A stretch of DNA of 64,000 bases from Bradyrhizobium sp. AZCC 1721 (GTDB taxonomy: Bacteria; Pseudomonadota; Alphaproteobacteria; Rhizobiales; Xanthobacteraceae): contig NZ_JAZHSB010000001.1 of NCBI RefSeq assembly GCF_036924715.1, positions 4,517,001 through 4,581,000 on the forward strand, read 5' to 3'. The notes under the pieces are model-generated. The model saw nothing but the letters and a program-made list of their open reading frames with translations, did not search any database and was not told the origin of the DNA. This document shows, piece after piece, positions 58,432 through 64,000 of the stretch. The first letter of the stretch is position 1; every line of letters begins with the position of its first letter. The translations under genes were made by a program, and so were the position numbers.

Positions 58432-58778
58432 CTTCGGATTCCCAGGCCCGTCCGCCGGAGTCGTGCAAGGTCCAGTGCCCCTTGAGGGGCGCGGCCTGGT
58501 CCATCTCCCCCGCTTGGACTTCACCCGAGTAGCCCGCCCTTCCCTGCCCCCGAACACGAGCGCGCCGGGCGCGCGGACGTCGATGCTATCCAGGATCGCC
58601 AGCGACGGCGCGGGGAGCGGATTTAGCGTGATCCCGCCTCTCCTAATGCGTCCGCGCACCCAGGCGGCCCGGCGCGCGATGCTTCCGGACGACACGCGGC
58701 AGCCCCTCGCCACTACGGTCACCCCCGGAATGGCTAATTCAAGCTGGGTCCGATTCTTGGCAGAATTGGGCGCATGCG

Positions 58779-58982
58779 CTAGCCGACGCTGTAAGGCTTG
58801 TTGAGGAAGTAGTCGCGGTTTCCGAGCGCCTTCTCTGCGTACTGGTCGATCGCGACTGTGATCGCCTGGACGTGCTGATAACAGTAGCCTTCACGTGCAG
58901 CCCGCTGGCGCACTTCAGCAAGCGCCCTGATCCATGGCGAGTTGTCCGCCTTCTCGTCGTACCATTTGAGCGGCTCCGGCAT
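58779..58982 (-). CDS. Small hypothetical protein with duplicated remnant at 52010
   Basis: This is a 67-residue protein starting MPEPLKWYDEKADNSPWIRA and ending AEKALGNRDYFLNKPYSVG; the middle is a helix rich in Arg/Ala/Gln. Its ATG overlaps the TGA of the upstream gene (TGATG). GGAG lies 10 bases upstream. No domain is recognised. A degenerate copy of its last 30 codons lies at 52010-52107. Confidence 0.7.
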   Translation of the reverse strand: MPEPLKWYDEKADNSPWIRALAEVRQRAAREGYCYQHVQAITVAIDQYAEKALGNRDYFLNKPYSVG

Positions 58983-59212
58983 CACCAGCTCCGGCCGCCC
59001 AGCACGCGCCCCTTCGTCGGGCCACCCTGCTCTGCCTTGAGCCGGTCCCGCTCGGCGCACAGCCCCTCGATCTTTGCCAGCATCCTGCCAAGCAAGAGCT
59101 CAGCCGCCGCTGTGGCGATGCCGGCGCGCTGAAGCTGCAGGATCTCCTTACGCTGTCTTCCGACTTGGACCCGCATGTGCTCGATTTCGGAACGGACGTG
59201 ATCTAGGCCCAT
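58982..59212 (-). CDS. Small coiled-coil hypothetical protein
   Basis: This 76-residue protein is almost entirely helical with heptad-like spacing (VRSEIEHMRVQVGRQRKEIL), then AELLLGRMLAKIEGLCAERD. It begins at ATG 59212 after GGAGCGCT. It is translationally coupled to the next gene. It may form an oligomer. The function is unknown. Confidence 0.65.
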   Translation of the reverse strand: MGLDHVRSEIEHMRVQVGRQRKEILQLQRAGIATAAAELLLGRMLAKIEGLCAERDRLKAEQGGPTKGRVLGGRSW

Positions 59213-59327
59213 AGCGCTCCTTCAATTCTCTCTCGATTATTCGGCAAAGACCTTCGGCCCGGCGCCCAAGCTGGTCGTAGAACCGGAGCCGCCTGAACAG
59301 GGTCTCGATTTCACGATCGGTCGTCAT
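59148..59327 (-). CDS. Possible small hypothetical protein
   Basis: This is a 59-residue frame starting MTTDREIETLFRRLRFYDQL, helical and basic. Its 3' end overlaps the next gene by 65 bp in a different frame, and no ribosome-binding site is evident. It might be a real first gene of the operon or chance. Confidence 0.35.
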   Translation of the reverse strand: MTTDREIETLFRRLRFYDQLGRRAEGLCRIIERELKERYGPRSRPFRNRAHAGPSRKTA

Positions 59328-59422
59328 TTGGAGATAGCACAAAACACGAACAAGATGACAAGCCGCTACCGATAGTCTTGGATAAGATGGAACACCCAAG
59401 ATCATTGCCCGAGTAGATTTTA

Positions 59423-59680
59423 TTGCCTTGGTCCGCCTCGTTTGAGGATCCAATACCGCTTCCCGATGGTCGGCGGCTCCTCACGTTGAAGGATGCCGTT
59501 ACCTACATCATGAATCTGCCGAAGGCCGAGCACTCAGCGCAGAATGGCAGGCGGCGATGGAGGCGCTAATCTTGGTTGCGGAGAGCGGCGGGCCGACGAT
59601 GCTGGCCCGTATCGGCGTCATTCAAATCCGATCGCAAAAGTCATCACTGGGGCAGGCGCAAACTGAAGAGAGACCAATGA
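59423..59680 (+). pseudogene. Decayed small gene with two frame breaks
   Basis: Three consecutive pieces of one protein lie in different frames. The first is SFEDPIPLPDGRRLLTLKDA up to NLPKAEHSA (frame of 59423). The second, after a break near 59540, is EWQAAMEALILVAESGGPTM and LARIGV. The third, after an internal deletion, is FKSDRKSHHWGRRKLKRDQ and a stop at 59678-59680. This order matches a small protein family common in Bradyrhizobium. Its stop overlaps the start of the next gene (ATGA). Confidence 0.65.
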
Positions 59681-59793
59681 CCGTCTTTGTCTACATCGAC
59701 ACCAGCAAGCAGGTTGGCGATCCCGAGCACATCAAGGTGTTCGCCACAGGCTGCTGCTTTCCAATTCCAACTAGCGGAGAGCGAAATGGCTGA
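59677..59793 (+). CDS. Truncated paralogue of the MTVF-type small protein at 61126
   Basis: The first 24 residues (MTVFVYIDTSKQVGDPEHIK then VFAT) align with the 48-residue protein at 61126-61272. After them the frame reads GCCFPIPTSGERNG instead of the family ending with ENDPEGVAFEYEV. The gene therefore lost its 3' half, probably by a small deletion or rearrangement. It follows the decayed gene with an ATGA overlap. Confidence 0.55.
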   Translation: MTVFVYIDTSKQVGDPEHIKVFATGCCFPIPTSGERNG

Positions 59794-59977
59794 AAGGATC
59801 GATGCTGAGGGTACCGGCAAATCGCAGTTTGAAGTCGCCCACGAAATGGCGAGGTTCATTCTCATCAATATGGAAGGGCTTCAGGTGAAAAGCATAAAGC
59901 GGCATGAGTTCTTGCATTTGGTAGCTGACTGCATCGAGGCCTTGCGGGGCATCAAGGTCAAGGAGATTATCAGCTAA
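59786..59977 (+). CDS. Small hypothetical protein
   Basis: This is a 63-residue protein beginning MAERIDAEGTGKSQFEVAHE; two amphipathic helices make up most of it (MARFILINMEGLQV and FLHLVADCIEALRGIKV). GGAGAG precedes the ATG at 59786. No family is recognised. It overlaps the truncated gene by 8 bp. Confidence 0.6.
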   Translation: MAERIDAEGTGKSQFEVAHEMARFILINMEGLQVKSIKRHEFLHLVADCIEALRGIKVKEIIS

Positions 59978-60023
59978 AGAGTGAGGCTGGCACTCCTTGG
60001 GCTGAATGCAGAAGGAGGCTCTG

Positions 60024-60272
60024 ATGCGCATTCTGGCCTTGGCGATTTTGACGATCGGGATGGTCTCTCCGGCGACTGCCCAGATGTACGATCCGGCTTA
60101 TCCGGTTTGCCTGCGCCTGTACGACCGGACCATCTATTACGAATGCAGCTACACGTCGCTGCCCCAATGCAACGCGTCGGCATCGGGCCGATCGGCACAG
60201 TGCGTCGTCAATCCATATTTCGCGAGAGCGCAAGAGCCCGCTGGCTATCGGCGGCATCGCCGGGTCTACTAA
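60024..60272 (+). CDS. DUF3551 secreted protein
   Basis: This 82-residue protein has a signal peptide (MRILALAILTIGMVSPATA). The mature part shows the DUF3551 pattern: YDPAYPVCLRLYDRTIYYEC, then SLPQCNASASGRSAQC and NPYFA. DUF3551 is abundant in Bradyrhizobium and near relatives. The function is unknown. AAGGAGG precedes the ATG at 60024 at ideal spacing. Confidence 0.92.
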   Translation: MRILALAILTIGMVSPATAQMYDPAYPVCLRLYDRTIYYECSYTSLPQCNASASGRSAQCVVNPYFARAQEPAGYRRHRRVY

Positions 60273-60273
60273 A

Positions 60274-60360
60274 GTGAACCGCATTGGCCGCAGGACCGCT
60301 TATGCAATGCTGGCGACCTTGGTGCTGGCGATCGACTGCCAGGTGCTGGTGTCGCTGTAG
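60274..60360 (+). CDS. Possible 28-residue hydrophobic peptide
   Basis: GTG at 60274 lies one base after the DUF3551 stop, and the frame reads NRIGRRTAYAMLATLVLAID to a stop at 60360. It may be a coupled small membrane peptide or the remnant of a signal sequence. The support is weak. Confidence 0.22.
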   Translation: MNRIGRRTAYAMLATLVLAIDCQVLVSL

Positions 60361-60381
60361 GACCGCCAACTGAGGCCAGCC

Positions 60382-60615
60382 TTACTTCTCCTGATCCGAC
60401 AGCAAGTTTCCCAATGAGGTAGGGGGTTGCAGTCCGGGCGATCTCAGCCACTCATTGATGTGAACGGCCGTCTCAGCCTGGCGAGCCCGCCGTAGAAGTA
60501 GTTCCCGGGCCGGGCCGTGAGGGAGCTTATCTGCTGCCTCTTTAAAGCGTCGGGCCTCTTCCGCCAGTCGCTCTTCAAACGTCTTCTCGTGTTTGATGCG
60601 TCCCCGCTTTCCCAT
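60382..60615 (-). CDS. Small conserved rhizobial protein
   Basis: This 77-residue basic helical protein starts MGKRGRIKHEKTFEERLAEE and contains LLLRRARQAETAVHINEWLR and SPGLQPP. I know this pattern as a frequent small hypothetical protein of Bradyrhizobium. The function is unknown. GGGAGG lies about 7 bases before the ATG. Confidence 0.85.
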   Translation of the reverse strand: MGKRGRIKHEKTFEERLAEEARRFKEAADKLPHGPARELLLRRARQAETAVHINEWLRSPGLQPPTSLGNLLSDQEK

Positions 60616-60770
60616 GGCGCTGCCTCCCTATGAGGCCATTTAAAATTCCGCGCTCTTCATCCGTCTATCCGGTACCGGACTCTACATCGAGTTTCGGGAA
60701 AAACCGGAACGGGAGCAGCCGAAATGCGTTTTAGGTACGCGCCGGCTCTGCCGTCTGGCGCATTGGAATG

Positions 60771-60812
60771 ACGGCCCCCAGCCATCAACCCGTGCTGGGG
60801 CCGTTTCTTTTC
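60771..60812 (+). terminator. Hairpin terminator, GGCCCCAG type
   Basis: ACGGCCCC-C-AGC, an 11-base loop, then GCTGGGGCCGT followed by TTCTTTTCTT. The stem has one bulged C. A second hairpin (GCCCGGC, loop, GCCGGGC at 60823-60841) follows directly and would have TTTCGTTT after it on the minus strand. The gap 60616-61125 holds only these hairpins and the one at 60992. Confidence 0.6.
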
Positions 60813-60991
60813 TTAAACGAAAGCCCGGCTTTGGGCCGGGCGATTCACAAGTATTCCGAACATGATGAAACGCGAACACCTTAGATCAGAATAAACACAA
60901 ACGTCAGTTCGCATTGTTACCTAGGAATCGGAATTTGGTCCCGTAAGAGTACGGATCAGCGCAGATTAGCCGCCCACGCGCGCCCAAAGGA

Positions 60992-61021
60992 ACGGCCCCA
61001 GCGGGGAAGGGCTGGGGCCGT
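60992..61021. repeat. Perfect 11-bp hairpin, GGCCCCAG type
   Basis: ACGGCCCCAGC, loop GGGGAAGG, GCTGGGGCCGT. It has the same stem as the hairpin at 60771 and the core of that at 58123, but no T-run. It is probably a member of one repeat family. Confidence 0.75.
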
Positions 61022-61125
61022 CAGTGTGTGCCTCGGGGGCAACGGTGGGATCAAAGGCACACGCCATAATTCGGGAATAGGTGGCAACGTTCCCGCTCAG
61101 GCGCATCCCTTCAGAGGATCCAGCG

Positions 61126-61272
61126 ATGACAGTTTTTATCTACGTCGACACCAGCAAGGAAGTTGGCGACGTTGATCCGTCAAGGTCTTTTGCGACCCAA
61201 GATGTTGCCGAAGCTTGGTTCAAGGAGAACGACCCGGAAGGAGTTGCCTTCGAGTATGAGGTACTTGAGTGA
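61126..61272 (+). CDS. Small MTVF-type hypothetical protein
   Basis: This 48-residue protein begins MTVFIYVDTSKEVGDVDPSR and ends ENDPEGVAFEYEVLE. I recognise it as a small protein common in Bradyrhizobium; the function is unknown. GAGGA lies about 8 bases before the ATG. It appears intact, unlike the truncated copy at 59677. Confidence 0.78.
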   Translation: MTVFIYVDTSKEVGDVDPSRSFATQDVAEAWFKENDPEGVAFEYEVLE

Positions 61273-61350
61273 AAGAGGACCCAATAGTGCAGCCTCTCAA
61301 AAGCTAACGGAAATGGGTGGTTACTATGAAGCGTGCTGTTTGATCACATT

Positions 61351-61384
61351 ATATGACGCTTCGGAACATATGACGCTTCGGAAC
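61351..61384. repeat. Perfect 17-bp tandem duplication
   Basis: ATATGACGCTTCGGAAC occurs at 61351-61367 and again at 61368-61384. The gap 61273-61538 around it shows no supportable gene. Confidence 0.9.
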
Positions 61385-61538
61385 CGCGTTTATTTGGGGG
61401 CGTCCAGCCATTTCGAGCTGCCATAATTGCTTTCGCTCATATTTGTCCCGCCATGTGTAGCACAGCGGATAGACCTTCACGCTCCCACGGGAATAACTTG
61501 AAAGGTTCTGAGTGGTGCGTTGGTAGGAGGATTAAAAG

Positions 61539-61733
61539 ATGGATCAGTTTATTTCAGGGGAGCAGCGTCTCTCGCAGATAGACCTCGATCTTTCCCATCG
61601 CATGGCCGAACTTCAAAAGCTCAGAGAAGCGGTCCATATTGCAGAGGCGCTGCAAGCGTCAACGGCGCAAAGGCGTCCCCGACCTTCACCGAGCGACACC
61701 GCCTCGTACACCGAATCTCGATTGGCGGTTTAG
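61539..61733 (+). CDS. Small hypothetical protein
   Basis: This is a 64-residue protein with a helical N-terminal part (MDQFISGEQRLSQIDLDLSH, then MAELQKLREAVHIAEALQA) and a Pro/Ser-rich tail. AGGAGG lies about 8 bases before the ATG. It is adjacent and convergent to the H-NS-like gene with no bases between the stops. Confidence 0.55.
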   Translation: MDQFISGEQRLSQIDLDLSHRMAELQKLREAVHIAEALQASTAQRRPRPSPSDTASYTESRLAV

Positions 61734-61922
61734 TTAGGTCGACGGCTTCACCCGTCGAGTGGGCTTCGCGCTTGCTGCATCGCTCCGCGGCTGGTTGAGC
61801 TGATGAAATCGATCTTCCAGCGCTGCCCTTTTGGCGAGCAGTTTTTCGCGGAGAACTGACTGCATCTGTTGGTGCAGTTCGAACAGTTCCTCAATCGACA
61901 TTTGCTCCCACTCATTCCGCAT
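61734..61922 (-). CDS. Truncated H-NS-like protein (oligomerisation domain only)
   Basis: This 62-residue protein has the N-terminal pattern of alphaproteobacterial H-NS family proteins: MRNEWEQMSIEELFELHQQM, then EKLLAKRAALEDRFHQLNQ, a coiled-coil dimerisation region. Normal members have about 100 or more residues and end with a DNA-binding AWxGRGxxPxW motif. Here the frame stops after TRRVKPST, and no such motif appears in any frame downstream. Truncated H-NS forms such as H-NST act as antagonists in enterobacteria. GGGGTG precedes the ATG. Confidence 0.65.
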   Translation of the reverse strand: MRNEWEQMSIEELFELHQQMQSVLREKLLAKRAALEDRFHQLNQPRSDAASAKPTRRVKPST

Positions 61923-62087
61923 GACGCACCCCGGCGATCATGAAACCATTTGAATTATCGCTCACGAAGAAACTTCAGAGATATGGGAGAGAGGCTCAGC
62001 CTCAATGCACTGAAGAAAAATTTAATGATGATGGCGGACGATCCTGACCGCGTAGCCCGTCATAAGAGATGTCTGTCGTGAATAAAG

Positions 62088-62120
62088 ATGGCCCCAGCGC
62101 GGGGTCCGCGCCGAGGCCAT
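62088..62120. repeat. Hairpin, ATGGCC/GGCCAT
   Basis: ATGGCC-CCA-GCGCGG, loop GGT, CCGCGC-CGA-GGCCAT. Two six-pair stems are separated by a CCA/CGA internal loop. It lies in the gene-free stretch 61923-62369 and may terminate transcription. Confidence 0.5.
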
Positions 62121-62369
62121 ACAAGTATTCCCATTTTCAAACAGCCAGACAGCGTAGTGGGTACCCGTCTGGTGCCCCGACAAAAGCAGGAACAACTGGC
62201 AACGTCTGCACGATAGTGAACAGAGCGGGAAGCTAAAGGAAACCTCGAGCCAGTTTCGCCGCTTGTAGACTCGGGGTTGAAGGGCGCCAAATGATCGCCT
62301 TTGGAACGGCTCGGCGGTCTCCAAGTTTCTACCCTGTGTTATTTGTTTGACTTTGCACGAGGGCGTTTG

Positions 62370-62603
62370 ATGAAGGAGCTCTCTGCGCTCGAGTTGGCCA
62401 TAGCTTCAAGCCTGATGGCCGGCGCCATGCAAGCGGCAATGATTCAGTCGATGATCCGCAACCATCTCATTACCGACGAGGAAGGCCATGAGATCTACGA
62501 GCAGGCACTTTTGATGCTTGAGACTAACCAGACCATGACTTCCTCGCCAGACGTGTTCGAGGCCGCTCGCGAACTGATCGAGCAACATCTTCGGAGTCCA
62601 TAG
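62370..62603 (+). CDS. Small helical hypothetical protein
   Basis: This is a 77-residue protein beginning MKELSALELAIASSLMAGAM, all-helical and acidic, ending AARELIEQHLRSP. GAGGG lies about 6 bases before the ATG at 62370. No family is recognised. Its composition is ordinary for this genome, so it is probably translated. Confidence 0.6.
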   Translation: MKELSALELAIASSLMAGAMQAAMIQSMIRNHLITDEEGHEIYEQALLMLETNQTMTSSPDVFEAARELIEQHLRSP

Positions 62604-62702
62604 TCAAATCGGCTGCGCGAAGATCAACCGTCACTGGTTGTGATAATACTACGCTGGCCGACCACGACGAGGACGTCGCGGTCAGACCAAAACCCCCAAC
62701 AA

Positions 62703-63167
62703 CTAGGCTTCGATAGCGCCGTTAGATATTTTTTTCTTGAGCGCTTCGCAGACCGCGCGCACCTCGGACGTCGTTAGCGAACACTCCTCGATCTGCAAGA
62801 AGTAGCGCTTGCCCTCCTCGCGATAGCTTGCCGCCAATGCCTTGATCTCGCTGACCGTCGTATGAACGCCAGCAACCGTGGCCTCGCACTTCTTGGCAGC
62901 CTCTGTCAGTTCGGCACCGAGCGCTTCGATCTCCTTTACGGCCGCATCGTATTCGCGAACGACCGCTTCGGCGGATAGTCTGCCGACCTGATTGACGCCC
63001 TCCTTGTGCTCGACGTAGTCGGGCAACGGGCCTTTCGGGAGCGGATGGTCGTCTTTCGGAACGATATGGATTGAAGGTAATGCGCGATTGCTAGTTTGGA
63101 CGATGTCTCCAATATCGCGTTCAATGTCGTCAAACTTCGATGCGAGCAGTTCGTCAGTAAAACTCAT
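62703..63167 (-). CDS. Coiled-coil hypothetical protein
   Basis: This is a 154-residue protein. The N-terminal third is mixed (DDIERDIGDIVQTSNRALPS). The C-terminal two thirds form a long coiled coil (VREYDAAVKEIEALGAELTE, then CEATVAGVHTTVSEIKALAA). ATG at 63167 lies 9 bases after GGAG. Such proteins are common in phage-derived and plasmid-derived regions. The function is unknown. Confidence 0.7.
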   Translation of the reverse strand: MSFTDELLASKFDDIERDIGDIVQTSNRALPSIHIVPKDDHPLPKGPLPDYVEHKEGVNQVGRLSAEAVVREYDAAVKEIEALGAELTEAAKKCEATVAGVHTTVSEIKALAASYREEGKRYFLQIEECSLTTSEVRAVCEALKKKISNGAIEA

Positions 63168-63290
63168 TTTACAATGCTCCAAACTGTTGCGGGGCTATCA
63201 AGCGCCGTAACGGTCAAGCAAAATGTTCCGGCTGTCCACAGCTAAGTCGGCGGCTATGTATTGTGGCCGACATTGGAACCCTCGCTCCCT

Positions 63291-63765
63291 TCATCGCACC
63301 CTCACGCTCATCGGAGCGAGGTCCGAGGCCAGGTATTTTCGGTCAACGCGCGCGTCGGCATGCGCCAGCAGGCCTTGGTGCGTCTGGGGAAGTTCGGGTA
63401 GGCCTCCCGGCGCTTTAATCCTAAATCGGTTAGCCATCGCCAATGTGGTTTGCTCGTTCGCCTCTAACGCTCCACGGCGTGCGAACTCCAATTGTCGCGC
63501 GAGCGCGGATTATCTCGGCACCATTGATGCACTCGCCCGCCGAGATTCTGGTCTCAAGCTTCCGACGCTCTCCCTCCGATCTTACTGACGACGCCAATTC
63601 TATTAGTGCGTGCCACCTGACCTTGCAAAATATCTCCGGCCGGTCACCATATCGCCGAGCCACGCGCATCATCTCGGTGACGTCGCTTGAAACGTCAATG
63701 TCGAACTGCTTGCGAACGGCTGATTGTCGGCGAGGACATAGGCCTTCTTCTGCGCTTGACCGCAC
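63291..63765 (-). pseudogene. Probable frameshifted hypothetical gene
   Basis: The first part (MMRVARRYGDRPEIFCKVRW, then ECINGAEIIRA) continues most naturally in the next frame as ALARQLEFARRGALEANEQT and TLAMANRF. That frame ends at 63291. Without the shift the frame turns basic and stops at 63430. The break lies near 63500-63512 in a CGCGCTCGCGCG run, a place prone to slippage. The family is not recognised, and sequencing error is a possibility. Confidence 0.4.
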
Positions 63766-63866
63766 TGGTGGCGTTCATTCTGGTCGAGCTAGGCGTCGTA
63801 ATCGCGGTTGCCGCCCTACTTTTCAATGTCGCTGTCGGTATCGATTGGTCGGCTTCGAATGAATAG
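63756..63866 (+). CDS. Possible small membrane protein, start unresolved
   Basis: The frame LTALVAFILVELGVVIAVAA up to DWSASNE forms a single strong membrane helix and stops at 63864-63866. The only usable start is TTG at 63756, or a codon further upstream, without a clear ribosome-binding site. The last 134 bases of the window hold no feature I can support, although two overlapping frames run off the edge. Confidence 0.3.
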   Translation: MTALVAFILVELGVVIAVAALLFNVAVGIDWSASNE

Positions 63867-64000
63867 AAAAATAACTCGCGAAATCCGCGATCTTCTGGTC
63901 ACGATGGCAGGGCGATGAGGTGGGGAGCCACCGCCGCCGAAGCTCGACGGTCCGCCGGTCACCAACATCAGGAACGTCTCGCAGCCCTTACGAACTGCGT

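Noticed and set aside
58500..58640. Minus-strand stretch reading LNPLPAPSLAILDSIDV and ALVFGGREGR, vaguely like the middle of a tyrosine integrase
   Set aside because: None of the Arg-His-Arg-Tyr catalytic residues is nearby and the flanks are not integrase-like. It is too weak to call, although integrase debris would fit an island.

Overview
The window comes from a GC-rich alphaproteobacterium of the order Rhizobiales, most like Bradyrhizobium. The evidence is the sequence of RpoB, RpoC and the ribosomal proteins, and several small protein families that are common in that genus (DUF3551, DUF6894, DUF4236, TTT-type substrate-binding proteins). The left 51.8 kb is mostly ordinary chromosome. 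The last 12 kb looks like a decayed genomic island.

Positions 1-15.9 kb carry the transcription/translation block on the minus strand in the order tRNA-Trp, secE, nusG, rplK, rplA, then rplJ, rplL, rpoB, rpoC (rpoC runs off the left edge). The block is split: a strong terminator follows rplA, and about 4.9 kb of unrelated genes sit between rplA and rplJ. The insert holds a three-gene ECF41 sigma-factor unit (membrane protein, carboxymuconolactone-decarboxylase-like protein, sigma factor) with a recognisable ECF41-type promoter, a divergent O-methyltransferase/TetR pair and a D-2-hydroxyacid dehydrogenase.

Positions 16-27.5 kb hold metabolic genes: a beta-lactamase-fold hydrolase, two SDRs, a histidine phosphatase, and an acyl-CoA dehydrogenase/APH-like kinase/DMT transporter operon facing a TetR gene. 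A transposase tail, RidA, a CoA-transferase and a Phd/VapC toxin-antitoxin pair follow. Positions 27.5-37 kb hold a long periplasmic protein that joins a LivK-like and a TAXI-like binding domain, tRNA-Gly, a short transcript with a near-perfect Shine-Dalgarno sequence, a Crp/Fnr regulator, tRNA-Tyr, an RlmB-type methyltransferase, two small secreted proteins, a sulfatase-fold hydrolase and a winged-helix/hydrolase fusion.

Positions 38-51.4 kb hold two TTT-type binding proteins (one frameshifted near its end), a mosaic duplication made of a sulfatase tail and the start of a secreted hydrolase gene, tandem secreted GHSxG hydrolases, an Mpo1-like/epimerase/ICMT-like operon, an AraC regulator, a methyltransferase, an MBL-fold/CapA pair and a nickel/cobalt permease.

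From about 51.84 kb there is a 5' half of a tRNA-Thr(TGT) gene, then a tandem TTTGG-N2-CCAAA repeat, then small genes of unknown function, many frameshifted, truncated or duplicated. Recognisable families are a Tat-signal protein, a ribbon-helix-helix protein, DUF4236, RhuM, DUF3551 and a truncated H-NS-like protein. Hairpins with a GGCCCCAG/CTGGGGCC stem recur here. I read this as the left part of an island integrated at tRNA-Thr. No intact integrase is in the window.
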